Shown piece after piece: positions 14,833 through 23,216 of a stretch of 64,000 nt of DNA (positions are counted from its first letter, which is position 1; each line of letters starts with the position of its first letter). This DNA comes from JBOGVZ01 sp050692985 (GTDB lineage: Bacteria > Actinomycetota > UBA4738 > CALAEC01). The stretch is taken from the NCBI GenBank assembly GCA_050692985.1, contig JBOGVZ010000034.1:1-64000 (forward strand). The letters run 5' to 3'. A model generated the notes under the pieces. That model saw nothing but the letters and a program-made list of their open reading frames with translations, did no database searches and was not told the DNA's origin. The position numbers were made by a program, and so were the translations under genes.

Positions 14833-15588
14833 CTAGGTGATGAGGTCGGCCGGCCTCGGAGCCTGCTCCAAACCCTCCAGCGGCTCGCGCCGCTCCCGGC
14901 CGCGAGAGCTGGTCCGGGGCGTCACGACCCGCTCAAGCCAGCCGAAGGCGAGCTCGGTGAGGATGGCGAGCATCGCCACCAGGACGGCCCCGCCGAAGAT
15001 CTGAGGGTTGTTCCGGGTGGCGAACCCGTCGACGATGTAGCGCCCCAGCCCTCCGCCGGCCACCACCGCCCCCAGCGTCGCCGTGGCCACCACCTGCACG
15101 GCTGCCGTGCGCAGCCCGGCCACGATCAGGGGGGTGGCCAGCGGCAGCTCGATGCGCCTGAGCACCTGCCCCTCGCTCATGCCCATCCCCCTGGCGGCCT
15201 CAAGCGTGTCGGGGTCGACGGCCTGGATCCCCACGTAGGTGTTCGTGAGGATCGGGGGGATGGCCAGCAGGATCAGCGCCAGCAGGATCGAGGGCCGGAG
15301 CGCCGCGGGCAGGTTCAGGCCCAGTGGGAACAACAGCACGAAGATGAACAGGAGGCCGAAGGTGGGGATGGCCCGGCCCAGGTTCGTCACCGAGACCACC
15401 AAGAACTCGGCTCGGCGGGTGTGCCCGATCCACAGCCCCAGCGGCAGGGCCACCAGGGCCGCCACGGCCACGGCCAGCAGGGAGAGCTCGACGTGCTCCA
15501 CGACCCGGTTCGGGATCCCCGCCGTGCCCGACCAGCGCCCCGGCTCCGTGAACCACTCCGCCACCTGGGAGAGGAAGCCCGGCTCCAT
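14833..15588 (-). CDS. Osmoprotectant ABC transporter, second permease
   Basis: Membrane subunit of 251 residues with five or six segments and the EAA-type loop TLEAARGMGMSEGQVLRRIELPLA that docks to the ATPase. Pattern matches OpuCD/ProW-like permeases. Its ATG shares one base with the stop of the first permease (TGATG), indicating translational coupling. It carries an N-terminal aromatic stretch (EWFTEPGRW) before the first segment and a charged C-terminal tail. Confidence 0.88.
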   Translation of the reverse strand: MEPGFLSQVAEWFTEPGRWSGTAGIPNRVVEHVELSLLAVAVAALVALPLGLWIGHTRRAEFLVVSVTNLGRAIPTFGLLFIFVLLFPLGLNLPAALRPSILLALILLAIPPILTNTYVGIQAVDPDTLEAARGMGMSEGQVLRRIELPLATPLIVAGLRTAAVQVVATATLGAVVAGGGLGRYIVDGFATRNNPQIFGGAVLVAMLAILTELAFGWLERVVTPRTSSRGRERREPLEGLEQAPRPADLIT

Positions 15589-16271
15589 CAGGTCGCCGTT
15601 CTCGCGGCTCGGCGGCGAGACCAGGGCGTCAGCAGACGCTGGCCGACCAGCAGGAGCCCGTCGAAGGACATCGCCAGGGCCATCGACAGCCCCACGCCCA
15701 GGAGGATGGCGGTCTCCCGCGGGTACAGGTTCCGCCACCCGCCCAGGAACAACGCGCCCACGCCTCCCTTGCCGATGAGCGCGGTGACCGTCACCAGGCC
15801 GATCGTGGAGACGGTGGCGATGCGCAGCCCGGCCACGATGGCCGGCAGGGCCAGCGGGAGTTCCACCCGAAGGAGGAGCTGCCGGTCGGTGAACCCCATG
15901 CCCCGGGCGGCCTCCCGGGCGTCGTCCGGCACCCCCCGAAGCCCGGCCACGGAGTTCCTGATGAGGATCAACAGCGTGTAGCCGACCAGGGCGATCTCCG
16001 CCGTGAGGGTGGTGAGCTTGGTGAACGGGACCAGGAACGCGAGGAGGGCTAGGCTGGGGATCGTGTACAGGGTGCCGGTCACCCACGTGACGGGCGGGTA
16101 CGAGCGGGGATGCCGGTACGCGTAGACGGCGATGGGGAACGCGACCGCGAACCCGATCCCCACGGCTAGGAACGTCAGCGTCAGGTGCTCCACCAGCCGG
16201 TCGCCGATGAGGTCGAGGTTCCGCCCGAGCCACTCCCAATCGAAGAACGGCCGCTCCGCCTGGGCGATCAC
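15588..16271 (-). CDS. Osmoprotectant ABC transporter, first permease
   Basis: Membrane subunit of 227 residues, OpuCB type, with segments starting LTLTFLAVGIGFAVAFPIAV and the EAA loop DDAREAARGMGFTDRQLLLR. It starts with GTG at 16271 overlapping the ATPase stop by 4 bases (GTGA). Together with the second permease it forms a heterodimeric channel for betaine-type solutes. Confidence 0.88.
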   Translation of the reverse strand: MIAQAERPFFDWEWLGRNLDLIGDRLVEHLTLTFLAVGIGFAVAFPIAVYAYRHPRSYPPVTWVTGTLYTIPSLALLAFLVPFTKLTTLTAEIALVGYTLLILIRNSVAGLRGVPDDAREAARGMGFTDRQLLLRVELPLALPAIVAGLRIATVSTIGLVTVTALIGKGGVGALFLGGWRNLYPRETAILLGVGLSMALAMSFDGLLLVGQRLLTPWSRRRAARTAT

Positions 16272-17374
16272 GAGATGATCTCCCGGGAGATGCGCTCCAT
16301 CGTCAGGATCCCCAGGTACCGCTGGCCTTCGCTGACCACCACGGCCACGTTCGTCCGAGAGGTGACGATGGAGTCGAGCGCCTGCCGCAGCGAGCTGTCC
16401 GTGGTCACGTAGGCGCTGAACCTCCGGGGGCGGGCCTGGCCGGCGGTGGCCAGTCCCGCCAGGGATCGCTCGTCCACCCACCCCAGCAGCTCGCCGTCGT
16501 CGATCACGCTCACCCACTCCGTGTCGAAGCGAGCCATGGCCCTCCGGGCCTCCTCCGCGGAGGCCAAAGGCGGGACCACCGGCCCCTCCTCGAGCTCGAT
16601 GTCGGACACCCTGATCAGGGCCAGCCGCTTCAGCCCTCGTTCGACGCCCACGAAGGCCTCGACGAACTCGCCCGCCGGCTCCCGCAGGATCTGCTCGGGC
16701 GGGGCGAACTGCTCCACGATCCCGCCGATGTTGAGGATGGCGATGCGGTCGGCCATCTTGATTGCCTCGTCGATGTCGTGGGTGACGAACACGATGGTCT
16801 TGTGGATCCGCCGCTGGATCTCCAGGAACTGGTCCTGGAGCCGGGCCCGGACGATGGGGTCCACGGCGGCGAAGGGCTCGTCCATCAGCATCACCGGCGG
16901 GTCGACCGCCAGGGCCCGGGCCACCCCCACCCGCTGCCGCTGGCCGCCGGACAGCTCGGCCGGGTAGCGGAGGAGGAGCTCCTCGTCTAGCGAGAAGATC
17001 TCGGCCAGCTCGCGGACCCGGCCGTCGATCCGCTCCCTCGGCCAGCCCTCCAGGTGCGGGACCGTGGCGATGTTGTCGAACACGGTCCGGTGGGGCATGA
17101 GGCCGATGCTCTGGATGACGTACCCGATCCCTCGTCGCAGCCGCACCGGATCCTGCCGCATGACGTCTCGTCCCGCGACCTCGATCGAACCCGACGTGGG
17201 CTCGATCAGGCGGTTGATCATCTTCATGGTGGTGGTCTTCCCACACCCGGACGGACCCACCAGGACCACGGTCTCACCCTCGCCGACGTCCAGGGACAGG
17301 TCCCGCATCGCGGGCTCCGTCGACCCCGGGAACCGCTTGGACACGTCCTGGAGCGAGATCATGGGATCAGGCAT
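16268..17374 (-). CDS. Osmoprotectant ABC transporter, ATPase with CBS domains
   Basis: First gene of the leftward operon; 368 residues. ABC domain with Walker A GPSGCGKTTT, the ABC signature LSGGQRQRVGVA, Walker B VMLMDEPFAAVDP and switch histidine FVTHD. The C-terminal third (from about residue 255) holds two CBS domains, which in OpuA-type systems sense ionic strength or cyclic di-AMP. CATACT lies 6 bases before the ATG at 17374, suggesting a leaderless transcript. Substrate is probably glycine betaine, carnitine or choline. Confidence 0.9.
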   Translation of the reverse strand: MPDPMISLQDVSKRFPGSTEPAMRDLSLDVGEGETVVLVGPSGCGKTTTMKMINRLIEPTSGSIEVAGRDVMRQDPVRLRRGIGYVIQSIGLMPHRTVFDNIATVPHLEGWPRERIDGRVRELAEIFSLDEELLLRYPAELSGGQRQRVGVARALAVDPPVMLMDEPFAAVDPIVRARLQDQFLEIQRRIHKTIVFVTHDIDEAIKMADRIAILNIGGIVEQFAPPEQILREPAGEFVEAFVGVERGLKRLALIRVSDIELEEGPVVPPLASAEEARRAMARFDTEWVSVIDDGELLGWVDERSLAGLATAGQARPRRFSAYVTTDSSLRQALDSIVTSRTNVAVVVSEGQRYLGILTMERISREIIS

Positions 17375-17441
17375 GGCGCCAGTATGGTCGGTGGGCGGCC
17401 TCTCAGGGATGCGAACGTCGGGAGGGGGGCGGCCATTCCTT

Positions 17442-17447
17442 TACGAT
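17442..17447 (+). promoter_or_regulatory. -10 box of a probable leaderless transcript (metallo-hydrolase)
   Basis: TACGAT is followed by 7 bases and the ATG at 17455. The opposite-strand gene opuCA-like starts 80 bases away with its own -10 (complement of 17381-17386), so this short gap holds two divergent promoters. Confidence 0.5.
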
Positions 17448-17454
17448 TGGCGGG

Positions 17455-18087
17455 ATGTTCCTGGACGTCTTCGCCGACAACCCCTACGCCACGAACTGCT
17501 GGGCCGTCTCCGCGGACGGCTCGGATGAGGCCGTGGTGGTCGATCCGGGGTTCGAGCCGGACCGGGTACGGGCCATGGTGGAGGGCGCCGGCCGGCGGCT
17601 GGTGGCCGTGCTGGCCACCCACGGCCACGTCGACCACATCGCCGCGGTCCCCCAGGTGGCCTCCGGAGTCCCGCTGATCATCCACGAGGCCGACGAGCTG
17701 GCCCTCACCGACCAGCGGGCCTGGGGAGCGGGCATGCCCATCGAGGCCGACCTGCGGCCCGATGAGGTCCGCACCGTGACCGACGGGGAGATCCTGGAGT
17801 TCGCCGGGTTCCGCATCGAGATCATGCACACCCCGGGCCACACCCCGGGGCACGTGTGCTACGTGACCGACGGGTTCCTGTTCGCCGGGGACCTGGTGTT
17901 CCGGGGCAGCATCGGCCGGCACGACTTCCCCAACTCCAACGAGGCGGACATGATGGCCAGCCTGCGCCGGTTCCTGGAGCTCCCGGACCGCATGGTGGTC
18001 TACCCGGGCCACGGTCCCGAGACCACGGTCGGGTTCGAGCGGGTGGCCAACGAGTGGCTGGTGTCGCTGGCCGGGGCCCGGGAGTGA
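17455..18087 (+). CDS. Metallo-beta-lactamase-fold hydrolase (glyoxalase II-like)
   Basis: A 210-residue metal hydrolase with the complete zinc motif THGHVDH (about residues 55-61), later ligands in HTPGHTPGHVCY, GDLVF and the terminal YPGHGPET. The fold and length fit the small glyoxalase II/YcbL-like group; hydroxyacylglutathione itself is unlikely in an actinobacterium, so another thioester may be the substrate. It sits directly before hisS with its stop overlapping, the usual actinobacterial place for this family. Confidence 0.88.
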   Translation: MFLDVFADNPYATNCWAVSADGSDEAVVVDPGFEPDRVRAMVEGAGRRLVAVLATHGHVDHIAAVPQVASGVPLIIHEADELALTDQRAWGAGMPIEADLRPDEVRTVTDGEILEFAGFRIEIMHTPGHTPGHVCYVTDGFLFAGDLVFRGSIGRHDFPNSNEADMMASLRRFLELPDRMVVYPGHGPETTVGFERVANEWLVSLAGARE

Positions 18088-19340
18088 CCGAGTTCTCACC
18101 GCCGCGGGGGACCCAGGACGTGCTGCCCCCCACCTCCGAGGACATCGAAGCCCTGGCACAGAAGGCGGTTCGGCTGGCCAAGACGTTCGGGTTCCGGCCG
18201 GTGGAGACCCCGGCGTTCGAGCACACCGAGCTGTTCGTCCGCGGGGTCGGCGAGACCACCGACATCGTCACCAAGGAGATGTACACGTTCGAGGGCAAGG
18301 GCGGCCGCAGCCTGACCCTTCGCCCGGAGGGAACGGCCCCGGTGATGCGTGCGTACCTCGGCCACCGGCAGGAGCTTCCCACGCCGTTCAAGGCCTACTA
18401 CGTGGTTCCCATGTTCCGCCACGAACGCCCCCAGTCGGGGAGGATGCGCCAGCACACCCAGTTCGGGGTGGAGGTCATCGGCACCGCGTCCCCCCTGGCG
18501 GACGTGGAGGTCATCGCCATCGGCCGTCGGTTCCTGTCCTCCGACGGGTTGTCCCGGTTCTCCCTCCACCTCAACAGCATCGGGGACGAGAACTGCCGGC
18601 CGGGGTACCGGCAGGCCCTGGTGACGTTCCTGGAGGAGCGGGAGGACCGGCTGGGCAAGGAGTGCCGCGAGCGGATGCGCACGAACCCCCTCCGGGTCCT
18701 GGACTGCAAGGAGGAGGGGTGCCGCCAGGCCACCGCCGACGCTCCCCGGATGGTCGACTTCCTCGACCCGGCCTGCCGGGAGCACTTCGAGGCGGTGCAG
18801 GTGGGACTGGCCGAGGAGGGGATCGACTTCGAGATCGACCACCGCCTGGTGCGGGGCCTCGACTACTACACGCGGACGGCATTCGAGTTCGTCAGCGAGG
18901 TGCTGGGGCCGACCCAGTCCACGCTGTGCGGCGGGGGGCGCTACGACGGCCTGGCCGAGGCGCTGGGCGGCGAGCCCACCCCTGGCATCGGCTTCGGCCT
19001 GGGGCTGGAGCGCCTGCTGCTGGCTCGCCAGCGCGAGGACCTGGCCCCGGTGGCAGGGCCCCGGCGGCGGGTGTTCGTGGTGGCCATGGGGGAGGAGGCT
19101 CGCAAGGAGGCCCGGACCCTGGTGCGCACGTTGCGGGACGAGGCCATCCCCGCCGAGGCCTCGCTGGAGGATCGCCCCCTGAAGGCCCAGCTGAAGATGG
19201 CCGACCGGTCCGGGGCGCCTTACGCCGCCATCCTCGGCGAGCAGGAGCTCCAGGACGGCGTGGTCACGGTTCGGCGGATGTCCGACGGGCAGCAGGAGCA
19301 GGTCAAGCTGACCGAGGTGGTGGCGTGGCTCTCCCGATGA
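18084..19340 (+). CDS. hisS: Histidyl-tRNA synthetase
   Basis: Charges tRNA-His. Class II synthetase of 418 residues with motif 1 near FRPVETPAFEHTELF, motif 2 (MFRHERPQSGRMRQHTQFGVE), the His-specific RGLDYYTRTAFEF segment and motif 3 PGIGFGLGLERLLL. A C-terminal anticodon-binding domain follows. GTG start at 18084 overlaps the upstream stop by 4 bases; the stop overlaps the aspS start. Confidence 0.96.
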   Translation: MTEFSPPRGTQDVLPPTSEDIEALAQKAVRLAKTFGFRPVETPAFEHTELFVRGVGETTDIVTKEMYTFEGKGGRSLTLRPEGTAPVMRAYLGHRQELPTPFKAYYVVPMFRHERPQSGRMRQHTQFGVEVIGTASPLADVEVIAIGRRFLSSDGLSRFSLHLNSIGDENCRPGYRQALVTFLEEREDRLGKECRERMRTNPLRVLDCKEEGCRQATADAPRMVDFLDPACREHFEAVQVGLAEEGIDFEIDHRLVRGLDYYTRTAFEFVSEVLGPTQSTLCGGGRYDGLAEALGGEPTPGIGFGLGLERLLLARQREDLAPVAGPRRRVFVVAMGEEARKEARTLVRTLRDEAIPAEASLEDRPLKAQLKMADRSGAPYAAILGEQELQDGVVTVRRMSDGQQEQVKLTEVVAWLSR

Positions 19341-21085
19341 GGACCCACATGTGCGGGGCCCTGCGGGCCGGCGACGCCGGCGCGGAGGTGGCCCTGTGCG
19401 GCTGGGTCGCCCACCAGCGCGATCATGGCGGGGTGCTGTTCTGGGACCTGCGGGACCGGGAGGGGATCGTCCAGGTCGTCCTGCATCCCACCGAGGCGGC
19501 CGACGCCCACGACGTGGCCGAGGCCGTGAAGACCGAGAGCGTGGTCCGGGTGGTGGGGGAGGTTCGCCGCCGCCCGGAGGGAACGGCCAACCAGGCCCTC
19601 CCCACCGGCGAGGTTGAGGTGGCGGCCCGCTCGGTGGAGGTGCTGTCCGGGGCCGAGACCACCCCCTTCCCGGTGGAGGACAGCCTCCAGGCCGACGAGC
19701 GGCTCCGCCTCCGCCACCGCTACCTCGACCTCCGCCGCCCGGAGATGACGGAGAACATCGAGCTGCGCCACCGGGCCTTCCGGGCCATCCGCCGGTTCTT
19801 CGACGAACGGGGGTTCGTGGAGGTGGAGACCCCCATGCTCACCCGCAGCACCCCCGAGGGAGCCCGGGACTTCCTGGTTCCCTCGCGGCTCCAGGCGGGC
19901 AGCTTCTACGCGCTTCCGCAGTCGCCGCAGCTGTTCAAGCAGATCCTCATGGTGGCCGGGCTGGACCGCTACTACCAGATCGTCCGGTGCTTCCGGGACG
20001 AGGACCTCCGGGCCGACCGGCAGCCGGAGTTCACCCAGCTCGACGTGGAGCTGTCGTTCGTGGCCGAAGAGGACGTGATGTTGGTCATCGAGCAGATGCT
20101 GGCCGAGGTGTGGGCCGAGGTCCTCGAGGTCGAGGTGAAGGCGCCCTTGCCCAGGCTTCCCTACGCCGAGGCCATGCGGCGGTACGGCTCGGACAAGCCC
20201 GACCTGCGCTATGGGATGGAGCTGGCCGATCTGTCCGAGGCGTTCCGCCGGACGGGCTTCCGGGCCTTCTCCGGCACGCTCGAGAAGGGCGGGGTGGTCA
20301 AGGGGTTCGCCGCCCCCGGGGCGGCCTCGTGGTCCCGCAAGGACCTCGACGGCCTGGTGGTCGAGGCCCAGGGCCGCGGCGCGGCTGGCCTGGTGTGGAT
20401 CGCCTGGGCCGGGGGCCAGGCCCGCTCCCCGGTGGAGAAGCACCTGTCGCCGGACGAGGTCGCCGACGCCGTCTCGGCCACCGGCGCCGAGGACGGCGAC
20501 CTGGTCCTGCTGGTGGCCGACACCGAGGCGAGGGCCAACACCGCGCTCGACGGGCTGCGGCGGCTGATGGCCGCAGGGCTCGGCCTGGTCCCCGAGGGCG
20601 CGTGGTCGTTCCTGTGGATCACCGAGCCGCCGCTGTTCGAGTGGAGCGAGGAGGACGAGGGCTGGGTGTCCGTCCACCACCCGTTCACCTCGCCCGCCAC
20701 GGACGACCTGTCGCCGGACACGGCCAGGGCCCGGGCGTACGACGTGGTGGTCAACGGGTGGGAGCTCGGCGGAGGCAGCATCCGGATCCACCGTCCCGAC
20801 GTCCAGCGCAGGGTGTTCGAGGCGCTGGGGTTGTCGGAGGAGGAGGCCGAGGAGAAGTTCGGGTTCCTCCTGGAGGCGTTCCGCTACGGCGTCCCGCCCC
20901 ACGGCGGCATCGCCTTCGGCCTCGACCGGGTGGCCATGGTGCTGGCCGGCGAGGAGAACATCCGGGAGGTCATCGCCTTCCCCAAGACCCAGTCCGGCGC
21001 TGACCTGCTGACCGGCGCCCCCTCACCGGTGGCCGAGGAACAACTGAAGGAGCTCGGCCTCCGCCTCCACCAACCCCCGCGGTAG
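19337..21085 (+). CDS. aspS: Aspartyl-tRNA synthetase
   Basis: Charges tRNA-Asp (and tRNA-Asn if the cell uses the transamidation route). 582 residues from the ATG at 19337 that overlaps the hisS stop: N-terminal OB-fold (LCGWVAHQRDHGGVLFWDLRD), class II motifs (FVEVETPMLTRSTPEGARDF; FRDEDLRADRQPEFTQLD), the bacterial insertion domain, and motif 3 GGIAFGLDRVAM. Nothing in the window tells whether it is discriminating or not. Confidence 0.96.
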   Translation: MRTHMCGALRAGDAGAEVALCGWVAHQRDHGGVLFWDLRDREGIVQVVLHPTEAADAHDVAEAVKTESVVRVVGEVRRRPEGTANQALPTGEVEVAARSVEVLSGAETTPFPVEDSLQADERLRLRHRYLDLRRPEMTENIELRHRAFRAIRRFFDERGFVEVETPMLTRSTPEGARDFLVPSRLQAGSFYALPQSPQLFKQILMVAGLDRYYQIVRCFRDEDLRADRQPEFTQLDVELSFVAEEDVMLVIEQMLAEVWAEVLEVEVKAPLPRLPYAEAMRRYGSDKPDLRYGMELADLSEAFRRTGFRAFSGTLEKGGVVKGFAAPGAASWSRKDLDGLVVEAQGRGAAGLVWIAWAGGQARSPVEKHLSPDEVADAVSATGAEDGDLVLLVADTEARANTALDGLRRLMAAGLGLVPEGAWSFLWITEPPLFEWSEEDEGWVSVHHPFTSPATDDLSPDTARARAYDVVVNGWELGGGSIRIHRPDVQRRVFEALGLSEEEAEEKFGFLLEAFRYGVPPHGGIAFGLDRVAMVLAGEENIREVIAFPKTQSGADLLTGAPSPVAEEQLKELGLRLHQPPR

Positions 21086-21105
21086 GGGGGCGCCGCGGGG
21101 TCCGG

Positions 21106-21134
21106 TTGAACCCGTCACACCCCCGGGATAGCAT
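21106..21134 (+). promoter_or_regulatory. Promoter of the 6S RNA candidate
   Basis: TTGAAC (21106-21111) and TAGCAT (21129-21134) are exactly 17 bases apart. The predicted start of transcription, 6-7 bases after the -10 box, falls at 21140-21141, which is exactly the first base of the long base-paired RNA described next. Confidence 0.7.
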
Positions 21135-21139
21135 CGGGT

Positions 21140-21309
21140 GGGCGGATGCCGCCCGGATCGTGGTCTCGGTGAGTCAGCATCTCTGGATCCGGGGGCCCGG
21201 CTCCGGTCGGGGTGATGACCCCCTCGTGGGATTCACTGAACCGGCCGGGAGGGCACCCACCTGCGTGTGAGCAGGGCCCACCTGAGACACGAACCCGGCG
21301 CATCCGCCC
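21140..21309 (+). ncRNA. ssrS: Candidate 6S RNA
   Basis: The 246-base gap between aspS and rarA folds into one long rod. GGGCGGATGC (21140-21149) pairs perfectly with 21300-21309; the helix continues with small bulges to about 21171 on the 5' side and 21279 on the 3' side. A central open region follows, its 3' strand carrying a small hairpin CCTGC/GCAGG (21260-21275). The upper stem pairs 21196-21207 with 21240-21249, and the top holds GGGGT/ACCCC at 21210-21222. Rod shape, about 170 nt, central bubble with a 3'-strand hairpin, and a place after aspS as in Bacillus 6S-1 all point to 6S RNA, which binds housekeeping RNA polymerase in slow growth. Sequence match to known families was not tested. 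Confidence 0.72.
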
Positions 21310-21318
21310 CTCGTTTGC

Positions 21319-21324
21319 CACACT
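21319..21324 (+). promoter_or_regulatory. -10 box of a probable leaderless rarA transcript
   Basis: CACACT is followed by 7 bases and the GTG at 21332. It lies ten bases after the predicted 3' end of the 6S RNA candidate, so rarA appears to have its own promoter. Confidence 0.4.
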
Positions 21325-21331
21325 GGCGGTC

Positions 21332-22534
21332 GTGACCGAGCCGCTGGCCGCCCGGATGCGTCCCCGCTCCTTCGACGAGGTCGTGGGCCAGCACCACCTC
21401 CTGGGGTCGGGCAAGCCCCTGACCGCGTTCGTCGAATCCGGCCACCTGCCCTCGATCGTCCTGTGGGGGCCGGCCGGCACGGGCAAGACCACCCTGGCCC
21501 ATCTGCTGGCCCACGCCGTGGGGGCCGAACTCGTGCAGCTCTCGGCGGTCTCCTCGGGCGTGGCCGACGCGCGGAAGGTCATGGAGAAGGCCAAGGGCTC
21601 GATGATCCAGACCGTCCTGTTCGTGGACGAGGTCCACCGGTGGAGCAAGGCCCAGCAGGACGTGCTGCTCCCGGCGGTGGAGGCCGGGACGATCACCCTG
21701 ATCGGCGCCACCACCGAGAACCCCTACTTCGCCCTGGTCTCGCCGCTGCTGTCCCGGTGCCTGCTGCTGCGGCTGGAGCCCCTCGATGCCGACGACATCC
21801 TGGAGGTCCTTCGCCGGGCCCTGGAGGATGCCCAGCGAGGGCTCGATGGGGCCGAGGTGGGCGAGGGCGCCCTCCGCTCCCTCGCCGAGTCGGCGGGCGG
21901 CGACGCCCGCCTGGCCCTGGCCGGGCTGGAGTCGGCGGTGCTGGCGGCCAAGGGAGCCCCGGTCACCAGGGAGCTGGCCGAGGACGTCGTCCAGCGCAAG
22001 ACCGTCGTGTACGACCGCGACACCCACTACGACGTGATCTCGGCGTTCATCAAGAGCCTCCGGGGATCGGACCCCGATGCCTCGCTGTACTGGCTGGCCC
22101 GGATGCTGGAGGCGGGGGAGGACCCGCGGTTCATCGCCCGGCGCATGATCATCCTGGCCTCGGAGGACGTCGGGATGGCGGATCCCCAGGCCCTGCCCAT
22201 GGCGGTGGCCGCGGCCCAGGCCGTGGAGCACGTGGGCCTGCCCGAGGCCCGCCTGAACCTGGCCCACGCGGCCATCTACCTGGCCCGGGCCCCGAAGAGC
22301 AACGCCGTCATCCGGGCGCTCGGCCGCGCTGCGGAGGACGCGGTGTCGAACGACCCGGTCCCCACGCACCTGCGCGACGCCCACTACCCGGGGGCCCGGA
22401 AGCTCGGCCACGGCGAGGGGTACATGTACCCGCACGACGACCCGGAGGGCGCGACCGGCCAGCGGTACCGTCCCGACGGTGCGCAGGAAGGCCGGTACTA
22501 TCGTCCCGAGGAGGAGGGCGCCCCCGATCGCTAA
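21332..22534 (+). CDS. rarA: Replication-associated recombination protein RarA
   Basis: AAA+ ATPase (MgsA/WRNIP1 family, 400 residues) that acts at stalled replication forks. Start of the family is clear (LAARMRPRSFDEVVGQHHLLG), followed by Walker A WGPAGTGKTT, Walker B VLFVDEVHR, sensor I GATTENPYFALVSPLLSRC and the C-terminal tetramerisation domain (DPEGATGQRYRPD). I start at GTG 21332; the frame extends upstream to 21212 but that DNA belongs to the 6S RNA candidate. Confidence 0.94.
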   Translation: MTEPLAARMRPRSFDEVVGQHHLLGSGKPLTAFVESGHLPSIVLWGPAGTGKTTLAHLLAHAVGAELVQLSAVSSGVADARKVMEKAKGSMIQTVLFVDEVHRWSKAQQDVLLPAVEAGTITLIGATTENPYFALVSPLLSRCLLLRLEPLDADDILEVLRRALEDAQRGLDGAEVGEGALRSLAESAGGDARLALAGLESAVLAAKGAPVTRELAEDVVQRKTVVYDRDTHYDVISAFIKSLRGSDPDASLYWLARMLEAGEDPRFIARRMIILASEDVGMADPQALPMAVAAAQAVEHVGLPEARLNLAHAAIYLARAPKSNAVIRALGRAAEDAVSNDPVPTHLRDAHYPGARKLGHGEGYMYPHDDPEGATGQRYRPDGAQEGRYYRPEEEGAPDR

Positions 22535-22641
22535 GAGGCCGCCGGGGACGGCACGTCCGGGAGCGGCCGTTCCGCCCGACCCATGGGGCGCCCGGGGGGC
22601 GTCCGGTATGATTGGCGGCCGATGAGCCGGGGAGCCCGAAC

Positions 22642-23001
22642 GTGAGCGCGGGGGACTGGGCCCTCATCGTCCTCGCCGTCTTCTGGGCGGTCCTGGTGGT
22701 GGTCCTGGCCGTCGTCTCCGTCAACCTGTTCCGGGTCCTGGCCAGCACCCGGGAGCTCATCGATGGGGTCCGCACCGAGACCGTGCCGCTGCTGTCGAAC
22801 GTCCGGCAGACGGTCACGCTGACGAACCGGGAGCTGGACCGGGTGGACCGCATCCTGGTCTCGGCCGGCAACATCACCCACACGGTGGAGCGCCTGACCG
22901 CGCTCGTCGACCAGTTCATGACGACCCCCCTCATCAAGGCGATCTCGTTCAGCTACGGCACCCAGAAGGCGCTGCGGCGCTTCCGGGGAGAGACCCCGTG
23001 A
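22642..23001 (+). CDS. DUF948 family membrane protein
   Basis: Small protein of 119 residues: one N-terminal membrane segment (about residues 6-28) followed by a helical part with the DUF948 look (TVTLTNRELDRVDRILVSAGNITHTVERL). Function unknown; the gene is a fixed part of the actinobacterial alaS neighbourhood. GTG at 22642 has GGGGAG seven bases before it. TATGAT at 22607-22612 is a likely -10 box. Confidence 0.8.
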   Translation: MSAGDWALIVLAVFWAVLVVVLAVVSVNLFRVLASTRELIDGVRTETVPLLSNVRQTVTLTNRELDRVDRILVSAGNITHTVERLTALVDQFMTTPLIKAISFSYGTQKALRRFRGETP

Positions 23002-23216
23002 AGCGGCTGCTGTGGGTGGGTGTCGGTGTGGCCGTCACGGTGATGGCGGTCCGGTGGCTCCAGAAACAGCGCCGGCGCTACGGCCCCGAGGCGGTTGGCG
23101 CCAGGCTGTCCCAGGGGAGCAGGGACCTCGCCGAGCTCGTCCGGGTCTCGCTGGCCGAGGGCCGGCGGGCCATGGCGGAGAAGGAGGCCGAGATCCGGGC
23201 CTCGCTCGGCGAGTAG
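22998..23216 (+). CDS. Small membrane protein of the alaS neighbourhood
   Basis: A 72-residue protein with one N-terminal membrane segment (LLWVGVGVAVTVMAVRWL) and a charged helical tail. Its GTG overlaps the stop of the DUF948 gene by 4 bases. Actinobacteria commonly carry such a small partner gene (DUF6167-like) between the DUF948 gene and alaS. No function is known. Confidence 0.7.
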   Translation: MKRLLWVGVGVAVTVMAVRWLQKQRRRYGPEAVGARLSQGSRDLAELVRVSLAEGRRAMAEKEAEIRASLGE

